NCBI GenBank assembly: GCA_963556255.1
Contig: OY744605.1
Coordinates: 2,626,687-2,690,686, forward strand
Direction of reading: 5' to 3'
Origin: Allolobophora icterica
Taxonomy: Eukaryota; Annelida; Clitellata; Crassiclitellata; Lumbricidae
Length of the DNA: 64,000 nucleotides
In this document: positions 34,756 to 45,900 of the stretch, in pieces
Layout of the letters: every line of letters begins with the position of its first letter
Numbering within the stretch: position 1 is the first letter of the stretch
The notes under the pieces: generated by a model
The model's database searches: none
The model's input: only the letters and a program-made list of their open reading frames with translations
Told to the model about the DNA's origin: nothing
Program-made: the position numbers and the translations under genes

Positions 34756-35190
34756 TCTCATCGATTGTTAAAAATTGTAAGATTTAAGAAGCTCTCATCG
34801 ATTATTAAAAATTGTAAGTTCTACGTACCGGTAAATAAAGATGAAGCACCAGTATACACTGACTAAGCAGCAGTCAATGACGCTGAGCAATTGTACATGA
34901 AAGACTTAAAATTAAGATTAATTAATTAATTAAATTAATTATTTAAGGTTAATCGATTAAGATTCATACTCTGGAACCATCACAGGAAGGAGTTCGAACC
35001 TGACAAACTATGAAGGCAAGCACTCAGACCAATCTGCTACAGTGTCAGACTTAGCTTTGTGACCGTCACTGTAGTGTAACCAATTAATTAACTCTGAGAA
35101 ATTACCATATATGCAAACCATGCCAAAGTAAGGGTACAGCTGGGAAAATAAAATTTTAAGAAGCTCTCATCGATTGTTAAAAACTAAGTT
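34756..35190. other. Second diverged B-tail, forming the 3' flank of the membrane-protein gene
   Basis: Two short duplicates of AAGCTCTCATCGATT and a B-tail piece with the SINE relic lead directly to the stop codon end of the gene. The same junction (AAAATTTTAAGAAGCTCTC) is seen at the pseudogene, so both copies were duplicated with their repeat flank. Confidence 0.6.
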
Positions 35191-35822
35191 CTACGTAAAT
35201 ATAATTAAAAATGAAAGCACAAGAATCAAGAATGTGGCAAACACAATCTCATCAAACATCAGCACTTGCCGCACAGATGAAAAGAACGGACCAGAGATGA
35301 CTCTTCGAAGTTCGAGACAAGCCAAAATGAAGGCGACCAAATCCGTAGCCATGAAGCCAACGTCTCTTGTAAACTGATGCCACTCACCATTGCTCCATAG
35401 CACATTCTGCACAAACTGATCGTAGCAACTCGCTGCAATATGAAACAACGCAACTGCAGCAATAGCCACCAGATGGCGTGGTTGAGGCGGTCTAGTGTTA
35501 TCACACATTGGCAGAACAAAGCCAGTTGAGATGGCTTCCGTCAGACTGAAGATGGCCTGGTGGAAGAACTGCTCATAGAAGTCGTCATTCCAAGCGTTTA
35601 GGTAGGACCACCACGTGTAGTAGTGTGGATAGAGGGATGCTAAGAGGATGATCGTCGGCCGAAGACTGAGCTTTCCATCTCGAGTGAGAGTCACTAGATA
35701 CTTGGTGGATTCGTAGAGGAAGACCACAAAAGCGACGGTAATGGACCAAATGAGAAATGACTGCCATGTCACGTTGAAGTAGAAGTTCTTGTAACCCGGT
35801 GCATCTGTCTCCTGATAGATAC
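35191..35822 (-). CDS. Membrane-protein gene, exon 2
   Basis: Encodes residues 53-262 and the stop. This is the part that was duplicated to 33542-34030. Confidence 0.8.
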
Positions 35823-37892
35823 CTGCCAAAACACAATTACACAATTTGGTTAACTAATTTGTTATACAATTTTTATTTCATGACAAATTTCATGACTGTT
35901 ACATACTAGTGATAACGGTGGTTGTTACTGAAGGCAAGTAAAAGTAAATGTCACTTTGGAACAGTGCCTAAAATACTCAAAAATGTGAACAGCTCACTCT
36001 TGCTCAAACTGGTAAGAAAAATGTCAGGCATTAGAAAGAAATCATGTGTAGTGGACTAGAGGTAATCACTAAAAAAATCCATACTACACACTCCAGACAA
36101 GTCAACTGCGCACTTGACACTGACAACTGCATGTGTACTCAACAATGTCAACTGCACACTTGACTATGTCAACTGCACACTCGACAATGTCAACTGCATG
36201 CTCTGCATCAGAAATCACACATTTTTTGGCCCTGCTTTAGAAAACTCATCTGAGTGACTGGATCAATTGAATACAACGAATAGGTACTATTGGTAGCGAT
36301 CATCTTACTACAAAGGTGTTAGTAGAGCTGTACCGATAAGGCTTTTTGCCGATTATTCCGATACCGCGTATAGCCGATTATTGTAATAGCCAATACCGCG
36401 TATGAAGCCGATTATTATATTATCACCCAAAAACTACGCCTACGACGTTGTATAAGGGCTATTAATGAGTTTCCAGTCCTGTGTATAATAGGTCTTGGTT
36501 GCTACGGTGTCTGCTAAGTAGTGAAATGCTAAATATAAATCAATAATAAGAAACAAGACATAGATACTTCTGCTCATTTTTCTATTTGTAACGATTATTG
36601 TGCAAAAAACGTCAACTGTAAATAATTTGCATCGGTGCCGATACTTTTTCGCCGATACCGATTATGCCGATTCCTCTAATAATCGGCCCGATTACGAATG
36701 CTCCCGATCCATCGGTACAGCTCTAGGTGTTAGAATACCATACAAAGAAGAAGCCTTTGATGGCTACTGACCCTTGAAGACAGTGTCCCAACAAGAACAG
36801 GAACAGAGGTCTTTGTCAACGGTTCGCTTGTAAGACGTCCACCATCTAAACAGAAATCACCATTGCGGCTCAGAAATTAAAGGAACCGTTGAGCAACACT
36901 AAGTTCACCATAGGTCAGTTAAGCAGCTCAGTTCCTGCTTTCTATGAGCCTCAACTTTAACCAGACATTAATGGCTTCACGTTTTAGTGGATCTGATCTG
37001 ATTAGACAATTGAGGACTAATTTCCAATGCCACTCATCTGTCCCAAATGCTGAGTGGGGCACACTGCATTATGCCATGCAAAAGGCGATACCTGTTCAAA
37101 ATAATTATACACCACTTTTAAGCGAGATATTCTCTTTCTCACCTTCCCTACATATAATATGAAATTAGTAATTATACTGTTACATTGTGTGTCCCCTGTT
37201 TACACTATTAATAATATAATAATCATTTTTATTCAAGAAAATAGAACTTAATTAAAACAGGTACTGCATGGAAAATGCCTGAAAATTGAAAGGGATTGCA
37301 TTAGGTGCGATATGTCAGGGATCGACTCCTCTGCCAATTGCAGTCACTAAATGTACTGATGATTATTAGTTATACTTCGATTATGGTGAAGCTGATGATA
37401 AAGAAGATGATGACAATGATGCCAATGCTCTGCTGCCAATGCTGTTTGTATTTGTGCCATAAAGATGACCAGGGGGGCCCGATAGCGCATTGGATAACAT
37501 CTGGCGTAGAGTGCAAGAGGTACAGAGATCGAGTCCCATAGGCGGACATGCTTTGTAGGCTGCAATTTGCGCCGTGTATTGCAGGCTGTCTGTTCTGTAA
37601 GTAGTTAAGATTTATCGCATAACATGTACTTGTACAGCGCAGTGCGTTTGCAGGCGCTTAATTAAAGAATAAATATTATTATTATTATTATTATTAGGTA
37701 AATCAGTGGCATAAGCCTGCCTGCGTAATTTTTACCTGTAAAGAACAGAGAAATGAAGACACGGCAGAATAATCGGAACAAGGATCCCTGAAACAAACAC
37801 CACATTAATCTGAAAGCATCATCATCGTCGTAGTCGCCGCCACCCTCAGAACCACCACTGCCTCGGCCACCACCACCACCACCACCACCCAT
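35191..37892 (-). CDS. Two-exon multi-pass membrane protein, family not recognised
   Basis: Exons 37892-37736 and 35822-35191 join in phase (one base plus two bases make Gly53) to 262 residues. The donor is ACAG/GTAAAA and the acceptor TTTTGGCAG. The ATG chosen is the first in frame; it opens with eight glycines and an acidic DYDDDD stretch, then about seven hydrophobic segments near residues 29-52, 72-96, 107-127, 138-157, 168-190, 206-222 and 238-261. The loop after segment 3 is rich in aromatics and acids (YYTWWSYLNAWNDDFYEQFF), conserved in the pseudogene. No signal peptide, catalytic motif or known receptor signature is visible. Probably an integral membrane protein; function unknown. 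The 1.9 kb intron holds a hAT MITE and a SINE. Its 3' flank is array-derived repeat. Confidence 0.75.
36095..36206. repeat. Minisatellite, ~24-bp unit
   Basis: Four to five imperfect repeats of a unit like CAATGTCAACTGCACACTTGA, in the intron of the membrane-protein gene. Confidence 0.8.
36323..36725. mobile_element. hAT-type MITE, 403 bp
   Basis: Terminal inverted repeats TAGAGCTGTACCGAT and ATCGGTACAGCTCTA, with a perfect 8-bp target duplication GGTGTTAG (36315-36322 and 36726-36733). Inside are GCCGATTAT/ACCGCGTAT subrepeats and no coding capacity. Confidence 0.9.
37471..37697 (+). mobile_element. tRNA-derived SINE, family 1
   Basis: A tRNA-like head (GCGCATTGGATAAC, then B-box-like GAGATCGAGTCCC) is followed by a body and the tail TGTACAGCGCAGTGCG...GGCGCTTAATTAAAG with an ATT repeat end. 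Related copies lie at 41050, 45914 and 59429. Confidence 0.75.
37736..37892 (-). CDS. Membrane-protein gene, exon 1
   Basis: Encodes residues 1-52, including a poly-Gly start written in ACC/CCA triplets and the first hydrophobic segment (FRLMWCLFQG...). The Gly run is a triplet repeat and may vary in length. A start further upstream in an unseen exon is possible. Confidence 0.6.
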
Positions 37893-38803
37893 CAACACCA
37901 CCAACTCCACTTCCACTATCAACAGTTTAAGCTTAATAATGCCTTCGTTTATACGACGATGGGCGTCTTCAGTAGGCTTACTTATTTTCTCATATTAGAG
38001 CTAATTTTTTTAATCAACCTGCACCGTTACCTACCTACGAATACCCACATGGCAACATTTTTAAGCGCTTCGATTGAACCTACTTAGAAGTGAGATACCA
38101 CGAGCACTTACCTGTCGTTGTCGTGATTAAATTTCGATTCCACATTTGACTGACTACAGTTTCTTGAAGTTTATAGGAATATTGTCACCGAACATCAGAT
38201 TATAATAACTCTGAAATTATCACATTTGCTTTTCTTTCATTAACTGTTTAATAACTTTGAACTAGAGGTAAAAGCGACGTAAGATATTAAATAAAGTCAC
38301 TTAAATTCACGTGGCATCTCAAATAGAAAACACAAAGGCTTTCATAGAAGTTTAAAGATTATTTTATTTTAATATTTATATCGATCAATTTGTAATAAGT
38401 GCTTTTATTTCCTAAGAAATAATGGCAAAATTAACGTGGGCGATACTCAAATATTAGTGCAATGTTTACCTTTCAACCATAGAGATAATAAGTCTTCAAC
38501 GAACATAGATTACAGTCTCATTTTTAATTTATTGTAAGAAAACTCGATTATTGCACAAATCAGTAAATCACGTCATTATTTCTCGCATAGCTAGTACAAT
38601 CTTGGCTAATTATTGTTCTAAATTGTTGGTAAACTTCACTTAAGTTTTTCATAAGCTAGTTTTTGCAAACACTTTCATTTTGCTTAATTTTATTAAAAAT
38701 GTTTCCACAGGCGCTTAATTGGATCCAAAGTAGGCACAATAACGCTCTGTAATTAGTTTATAATTATTAGTACTGTCGATACTTTCACAGTATACAGTAT
38801 AAC
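37893..38803. other. AT-rich intergenic region upstream of the membrane-protein gene
   Basis: I see no gene. It would hold the minus-strand promoter of the membrane-protein gene, but no TATA box or other clear element can be singled out. Confidence 0.5.
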
Positions 38804-39724
38804 CAGTGCGTCTGATTTAAGGCGAGCGATCGATCGCTCTCCTTGGTCGCTAGCCTAGCAAAGGTACCGGCGAGCGATTTACCGCTCGCCTAGACGAAGG
38901 CTTCTCACCGTCGGTGACAGTCGGTCGTCGCTCGCTGAGTCTGAGTTAGACTCCAGGACGATAGACGAACCTGGCGCCAGACCATTATTTTTTTACCTAA
39001 TAGAGATTACTTTAATTTACTTACTTGCGGCAGCGGTGAATGCGCGCCGTGACCTGTCCTAATTACTGCACACTGATCACTCCAATTTCGTGCAATATGA
39101 TTGGCCATAACAAAACGACCGACACCTCACGGCGTGTGACGTCATCCGTAACAGCACCAATTTCGGAAATTATTTTAAACAACAATGGCTGCAAAGATGA
39201 GCAAGTCGAATAATACTGTAGGCCTATAGAGTTGAGCACGTATCTGTCATGGAAATTAGGCGACTCGTTCGATGTCGATGTAGCCGAATTAGAAAACCGT
39301 CGGACTGTGAACAAAATATACTGCAAGTCCTGCAGAAAGCCTGCCGATAAAATTCGAATGGATTACCGGCTGAAAGGTCAAGCCAAAAATGAGTGTTCAA
39401 CGTATGCTGAAGGCTCAACCAACGTTGTGAAATCAGCACTTCATCTTACGTCAATGGTAGGTTTCTAGTGAATGTTCATTCATTCATTTATTCTGAGAAT
39501 TTATATAGCGCCTCTTAGCGCCTCTTCAAGAGACCTACTCATATAACAGAATTTGAATTGGGATAGGCCTACTAGGTGATCATTATATGCAGCTGTACGA
39601 ACGAATACGATACATAAAATATGCTGGACACAAAAGCTCCCAAGGTCGACCGCGCATCGCTCGCCTACTCGACCCAGCGCGATCGATTTTCAACCCGCCT
39701 ACTATTTTCAAATCAGACGCACTG
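38804..39724 (+). mobile_element. hAT transposon, internally deleted, 921 bp
   Basis: Ends CAGTGCGTCTGATTT and AAATCAGACGCACTG, with a perfect 8-bp target duplication AGTATAAC (38796-38803, 39725-39732). The left subterminal region is rich in GCGAGCGAT motifs. A short frame at 39214-39468 has a CxxC motif (YCKSCRK) and ends at a possible splice donor (ATG/GTAGGT); it may be the N-terminal zinc-binding part of a transposase. The rest of the transposase is missing. Confidence 0.88.
39214..39468 (+). pseudogene. Possible hAT transposase N-terminal remnant
   Basis: About 84 codons without an ATG start in frame. It reads ...RTVNKIYCKSCRKPADKI... then ...STNVVKSALHLTSM. The CxxC and the following NVVKSALHL resemble BED/TTF-type fingers of hAT transposases, but no paired His/Cys is clear. 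Assignment rests mainly on lying inside the hAT termini. Confidence 0.4.
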
Positions 39725-39782
39725 AGTATAACGTTGTTTGGGAATTCGCGGTAGCATTTGCGTAACTAGGCCTATGAACAAA

Positions 39783-40020
39783 AGATGAATAGCTGTCCCT
39801 TAGGCTAGCCTTGAGAGGCAGTCATGGTCGAGCATGAATTGTAAGCAACTTCAATTTCTTAGCCTTGAGAGCAACTTCAATTTCTAGCCTTGAGATCGAG
39901 GCAGTCATGGTCGAGCATGAATTGTAAGCAACTTCAATTTCTTAGCCTCGGCATAGGAGGGCAGATGGCCAATCCTCTCCCTTACCGTCTCTTCTTTCCA
40001 CCGACAGTGTACTCATTAGG
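39783..40020. mobile_element. Dispersed repeat copy with an internal duplication
   Basis: A sequence with CTTAGCCT, CTCTCCCTTACCGTCTC and TTCCACCGACAGTGTAC ends has a second copy at 61020-61145. Here the left part (GAGGCAGTCATGGTCGAGC...) is tandemly duplicated. It is probably a SINE in minus orientation. Confidence 0.6.
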
Positions 40021-40742
40021 CCTATAGCTGATTTGGCTGGGGCGCAGATGGAACAGAAATCTCGAGCCAAATTTCTGCCCAGACTCCAGAGTAATTAATA
40101 TGTCAATTATTATTAAATACGAGTTGCTCTCTATTTTTATGCAGTCATTGTACACATTTTAATGGTGTTTAACTAAGTTCAGCGTAATAAAATGTCACTT
40201 CAAAAGTGTCTACCTGTTTTATAAATATAATGTATTAAAATCTGTATTTCGTTTATAAAACTAACGAAGTTAAAAATTAAACTGAAACATAGCCTAATTA
40301 TAACGCATTACATGAAGAACTTTTCTCCAACGCTAGCTCGTACACAATTACTTTTTCATCTTCCAGAAAAGAATTTCTCTGCAATATCAACTTACGGTAA
40401 TCAAACCATTACATTGACAATTAAATTCATATCTTTCGAACCATTTTGACGGTTAAGCTTCAAACTCGCGGAATATTTCACATAATACAAAATCCACCGT
40501 AATAAATTGAGAATAAGTCCATTACGTCATAAGCTACCTAATCTCATGACGTCATTTTCAACTGTCAAAATCGAGAGAAATGGCGACGTCGGACGCCTTG
40601 AAGGCAGAGAACCAGAAGGACGTCTTATGATTGGATCCTATCCTGCACGTCTCTTCAACTCCATTGTGAAAATAATGCAAAGAAAATGAAAGCCAATGGA
40701 TACAGAACGTCGAGTTGTAATCAACACTTAATTGCATAGAAG
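40021..40742. other. Intergenic, no gene seen
   Basis: AT-rich sequence with short open frames only; none has coding character that I trust. Confidence 0.4.
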
Positions 40743-41019
40743 CAGTGCTTTTTTTCTAGAAAAAAAGGTTCCGGGACCTGAACAATTGGTTCCTGAACTG
40801 AACAATTATGGAACGGCTAAAATCGAGGGCCAAGCCCTGGAAAAAACGGTATTGGGGGTTGGGAGGGGTCTCAATTAATGAACACTGAAAACAATTCACA
40901 ACACTGAGATTAAATTAAAATAACTAATTTTTTTATTATTAAAATGAATAAAAATATTTTAGTAGCTGAAAAAGGTGCCGGAACGCTGTTCCGGTGGGTT
41001 CCGGCTGAGAAAAGCACCG
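40743..41019. mobile_element. hAT-type MITE, 277 bp
   Basis: Ends CAGTGCTTTTTTTC and GAAAAGCACCG, preceded inside by GGTTCCGG on both sides, with a perfect 8-bp target duplication CATAGAAG (40735-40742, 41020-41027). Confidence 0.88.
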
Positions 41020-41049
41020 CATAGAAGTGAAATTTTAGCCTTGATCGAG

Positions 41050-41396
41050 ACCGTAGAGTAGGCCTAATGGATAACACACTGGCGTGAAGTGCAGAAGGTA
41101 CCAAGATCGAATCCCGTAGCCCTCCATAAGGTATATTCAGCCTTCTACTCGCTAGATGGCGGCGGTAGTCAAGTGAGTGTTATGCCGTGATGGCGCCCTG
41201 TGTGGCTGCCGTTAAAAACAGTTGTATTTGACTCCTGTAAAACTGTTATCATGTGCTTCTACTGTATACATGTATGTAAGTGGCTGCCGTTTCTACATAC
41301 ATACTTACTTACTTACTTACTATGTGAATGTTCACTGTACAGCGCAGTGCGGTTAGCAGGCGCTTAAATAAAGAAAAGATTATTATTATTTATTTA
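41050..41396 (+). mobile_element. tRNA-derived SINE, family 1
   Basis: Head AATGGATAACACACTGGCG, B-box-like AGATCGAATCCCG, and tail TGTACAGCGCAGTGCGG...GGCGCTTAAATAAAG then ATT repeats. A small TACT/TTAC run lies in the body. Very similar in the tail to 37471-37697. Confidence 0.75.
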
Positions 41397-42200
41397 TTGC
41401 ATCCGTTTGCCCTTCCTATCAAAGACAATAGGAATTTTCTAGCTCGGATGATGCATAAAAACAGTTACTGATAGTAATAATTTTGACTTGCGTGACGTTT
41501 TTTTAAAAAATGTGTTAATTGGCATATAATCAGTACCCAAGTGAATTGTACCTCATTGCGTTCTGTCAGTGAGAAATTATTAATAAACGAAGATAATTAT
41601 AATAATAATAAAGTAGGTGCGCTATAGAACACCAACTTTCATCCGGGTCTTCTGGTGTGGTAAATAATGTTTTTTGTTAGGTCTGTTTAGGATTATATAG
41701 AATTATGTATAATAAAGTGCTCTTTTAAAATGCATTCTGATTGTGAATTGATTGTCAGACTGGTGAAAATCGCTGCTCTTTGCGTGAATGCTTCGCTTTG
41801 TTCTAAGTGAATGCTCTGTTGCAAAAGAGTGGATTTGAGGGAGGTCGATAGGTACTTCGTAAACATCTTGGAATGAGGCATGGATCCTTAGGAATTCGTG
41901 AATCAGCCAGAGACTATATTGTCACCCTCCAGCGATTGTTTCACGTTTAACGTAGAGCATCTTACTGAGGACGCTAGCGACAACTTGGTATTTAAGGAAT
42001 GGACAGGAATGTCGGTGTAAAAGGCTTGGATTATGATTTGTAATGACAACGAAATTTCATTTCTGTAGCAGACATTTAACAAGAAGTAAGTAGACATTGA
42101 ATTTGAAGTCGGATCTTATTGGCGTGTTTTTAAAATGCCGCACCTGCGCATCTAGTGATTTCTTCAAAAGTCAGAATCCTTAAGCAACCATGGAGTAATC
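41397..42200. other. Intergenic, no gene seen
   Basis: AT-rich; only short frames on the minus strand (41693-42097) without coding character. Confidence 0.4.
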
Positions 42201-42483
42201 GGGGTCAACCCAAATCCCCAAAACCCGAATCCCCGAAAACGCTGAAAATACACAAAAGCCCGATTTCCCGAAAACAGTTTTATAGAAAGCGACCGAACCC
42301 TCGAAAACTATTCAAAGTTAAATTATAGACTCTTATACATGACATAGACCTAACGTGGCCTGGTTGTATCTCGATATACTGCCTATTCACCTGTTTATTT
42401 GTAATTTTAGTCAAAAATCAATTTCGGGGATCCGGCCGAAATTCGTTTGGGGGATTCGGGTTTCGGGGATTCGGGCCGCACCC
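42201..42483. mobile_element. hAT-like MITE, 283 bp
   Basis: Target duplication GAGTAATC, perfect, at 42193-42200 and 42484-42491. The ends are GGGG/CCC with CCCGAATCCCCGAAA on the left matched by TTTCGGGGATTCGGG on the right as an inverted repeat. Confidence 0.8.
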
Positions 42484-42872
42484 GAGTAATCACTATGGAT
42501 TGTTCCATTTTCTGCTACTCGACTCTCTTCTCCGTAGCCTGGTATTGCTTGCATGGAAGCTGAACCTCCTTTCCAGTTTTACTAAGGATGGTCATTTCAT
42601 TGGAAAATGAATGCAGGTCTTTTAAAAGCATCTTCAAAAGTTTCATAAATGTTGGACTGTTTTATGAATTGTAATGTTCTAATTTTGCCAAGGGATCATT
42701 CAATAGCGTATTGTATTTTATTTGTCAATTTGTAGTGTTCTTAGGGTAGAGGCTAGACATTCTTGGTTTTGGTGCGCCATCAGTCGATGCCTTGTGCATT
42801 AGATGCCGGTGCAAGAGCAGTTCGTGGCTGCATTCATATTGTTCAGTGATATTTATCTGTTTTTCTCTTCAG
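42484..42872. other. Region upstream of the first Disabled coding exon
   Basis: Ends in a splice acceptor (TTTTTCTCTTCAG, to 42872) only 6 bp before the start codon, so at least one upstream non-coding exon must exist; I cannot place it. A repeat segment (CTTGGTTTTGGTGCGCCATC, about 42760-42830) recurs near 49474. Confidence 0.6.
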
Positions 42873-42878
42873 GCGACC

Positions 42879-42927
42879 ATGTCGGTGACGTCAGATGACA
42901 CACCGAAGAAGAGCAAAGCGAAAAAAG
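42879..42927 (+). CDS. Dab: Dab coding exon 1 (start exon)
   Basis: ATG at 42879 (GCGACCATGT context) encodes MSVTSDDTPKKSKAKK and one base of the next codon. Donor AAG/GTTTGA. Part of this exon lies in the 5' untranslated leader (from 42873). Confidence 0.85.
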
Positions 42928-45900
42928 GTTTGATATTTTCAGTTTATTAGCAGAGCATTTCGACAGAGAACCACGGAAGCTGTATTTTACTGTTAACTGT
43001 TCTTCCTTTATCTTAATGCGCTTGGACTTTTGCAACGCTGTCCTTGTGAACGTGCCAAAGGTCAGAATTCATCTGTCCTTAACTACACTGCCCGGGTCAT
43101 TGCCAATCTGCCAAAATTCTTGCATGTTTCAAACTACATGCGAGAGACACTGCACTGGCTTCCCGTTGAGGATCGAATTGCGGTCAAGGTTCTCAACCGA
43201 GCATCAATGGTGGTTTTGGCCTCTGAATGCATCAGGGAGCTCTTTGTTCCTGTATTGAGCCAGCCAGGTTGACAAACACTGCGCTGTTGGTTCCACAGTG
43301 CCCCATGTTTTAAGTGGACTAAATGTACTAATTGGACTAACTGGACCAATTGGACTAACTGGACCTATTGGACTAAATGGACCAATTGGACTAAATACAC
43401 CACATGAACATCTAGGTTTTTATTACATAGATACAAGTATTATAGTTTAGTTTAAATTGACGGTAAAACTAGTGACCAGTGCTCATCTTTTCAGTGGATC
43501 GAAATGATCCTGTCCGGTTTATGGATCCGGGGCTCAGCTACCGAGGAAAGCTGATAGGGGTGGAGGACGTCCAGGAGCCGAGGGGAGACAAGATGTGTCA
43601 GGTTGCCATGGCAAAGCTGAAGGCAGCGGTCAAGACGATCGGAGATCATAAGCAGAAGATCATGATCAATGTATCGCTCGACGGAATTAAGATCATTGAT
43701 GAGAAAACAGAGGTTGGTTAAATCGTTAATCGTTTTGTTGAGTTTGGAAGCGGTTAGGGAAGGGGATTTATAGTCTAGTGGTTTCCATGCTTAAACGTCA
43801 ACCCAGAGTTTAGGGTTCAAATTCAACCCAGATGTAGGGGTTTAAATTCAACCCAAGGGTTGGGGTTTAAATTCAACCCATTGGGTTGGAGTCCAAATTC
43901 AACCCATTGGGTTTTTATAGCTCAAATTCAACCCAGAGGTTTTTCTTCAAATTCAACCCATTGGGTGGGAGTTCAAATTAAACTCGGCGGTTGGGATTTA
44001 TATACAACAGGAATTTTTGAGTTTGAATTCAATCTAAAGATTGAGGTTTGAATTCAGCCCAGAGGTTAGGATTCGAATTCCCGCCAGGGAAGAAAGATGC
44101 TCGAGATTTTCTCATCCGCTAGCGCCCTTCATGAATTCATGAAATGATGAGTCTAGTTGCCATAGAGACCAGGGAGAGGAGGCAGTCATTTTTTTGTCCT
44201 TCCAAAGTTCAGAAGTGCTCACACACGACCATAGGATAGAATATCGATGGCGCTGAGCAATTGTGAGTGAAGGACTTGCTCAGGGTCCCTACACAGTTTC
44301 TGTCTCGGAGAAGAGGCTCGAACCCGTACTCTCCGCATTACAAGGCGAGCGCTCTAACCAAGCATGTCCTGCAGAAATGGAGGTGTTATTTAATTTTCCA
44401 TGTATTCGAATATGCACTCAGCTGCTTCTTGCTAACAGCTATGGTATAAATGTTCAAATGCATTCATCCATTTGCCTCACATTATCCTGTTTGTCAATGC
44501 GTTCATTTGTACGGATTGTTTATGGATTGTTTAAATGTTTTCGTGTTTGTGTTTATTTGCTTATTTAGGGGTTGGTTTATTTCCATCCGGTTCACCGAAT
44601 TTCCTTCATCTCTCGCGACGCCAGTGATTCACGAGCGTTTGGTTACGTCTTTGGCGCTGGCGGCGGATCGCACCAGTTCTACGGGATCAAGACCGAGAAA
44701 GTGGTATGTTCAGCCATATGGCTGTGTATTTGCACTGGTAATAGTTAAGGTAGAAAATTGGAAAGTTCCTCCTGTTTGTCATCATTGCTATATTTTGTTT
44801 TTTCCAGTTTTTGGGTTAAGACCTTTGGTTTCAGTGTGCTTTTCCAGCTTTATCTATCTCTACGGCTCGGCTGGCTAAGCTCGTGGAATTGGCTGCTCTA
44901 TGGCTTATTCGTTAGCCGTGTGATGCCAATAGTTGTGGCATAGGTCATGGTAGTGACGGTAGTGATCATGGCTAGGCTGATGGGCATGGTGGTGGTGGTC
45001 GGCATGGTGGTGATTGGAATTTAAATCAGTGATTCCAGTTTGAGTTGAATATTATGTTACGATGTTCATTGTTTTGTTGTCTGTGACGTAGGCGGAGGGC
45101 ATCGTGCTTTGTCTTCGCGATCTCTTCCAAGTCGTCTTTGAGTTGAAGAAACAGGGAAACGAGTTGAACAAGAGGAGCCTCGAAGTCGAAGATCGGGTGA
45201 GTTGCGATCATAGAGTTGAGTGCAAACATACATGTAGGAATCGCATATTTACTTTTGGCTTTGTCATTAGACAATGGTGCGTGAAAATACTTAATAATAA
45301 TTATTGTTATTATTCTTGTTCCTTAGCATTTGTAGTCTAACAGTTGTAAATTTGAGCCAGCTGTGTAGACTCCACACAGCACTTTCCTTTTTGTTTACAT
45401 CTTTTGAGGAAAGTGTTTCTGTTGTCTTCATCAGGCTTCTAGTTCACGTTCGTTTTCGTCTCCAAAGCCAGCTTCGACTCGCGCTTGGCTCAAGTCCGAT
45501 TACTACAGTCAGTCATTGAGCCTGCCAGCGTCATCGCCCTCTCACCTGTCCACGGAGTCATGCCGTGATTCCTCGACTCCTGTCAACGCCAAGAAAGGAG
45601 TAACTGGAATGTCGAATGTGTGTCATTCACCTGTCTTACCAAGTTACTCAACAAATCCACCAAAGCAGGTACGAAGCATCCTCTGAGCTGGTTACAAGTC
45701 CTTTATTCACAATTGCTCAGCGCCATTGATTGATGCTTGGTCTTTATATCGAGGCATAAGAATAATAATATATACTTTTTTTCTCTCAAAGCAGAAACAC
45801 AAAGTTTAGAAAAATGCAAAACAAAATAATAATAATAATCAGAGGTAAAGAGGGTAATGCTGGTTGTAACGTTTAAGTTTTCTGTTGTTTGGGCCCTGAT

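Noticed and set aside
42201..42483. G-quadruplex or regulatory GC cluster upstream of Dab
   Set aside because: The GC-rich blocks are inverted ends of an element with an exact 8-bp target duplication, which explains them fully.
43134..43349. Minus-strand frame VQLVQLVHLVHL in Dab intron
   Set aside because: It is the reverse reading of the TGGACTAA minisatellite and a LINE fragment.
43495..43716. Alternative Dab donor four bases later (GTTG/GTTAAA)
   Set aside because: It would leave one extra base and break the frame into exon 3, and it spoils the spacing to HPV.
44263..44943. Plus-strand frames of 101 and 142 codons around Dab exon 3
   Set aside because: They cross intron DNA and a reverse SINE; only 44569-44703 in its own frame shows PTB homology.
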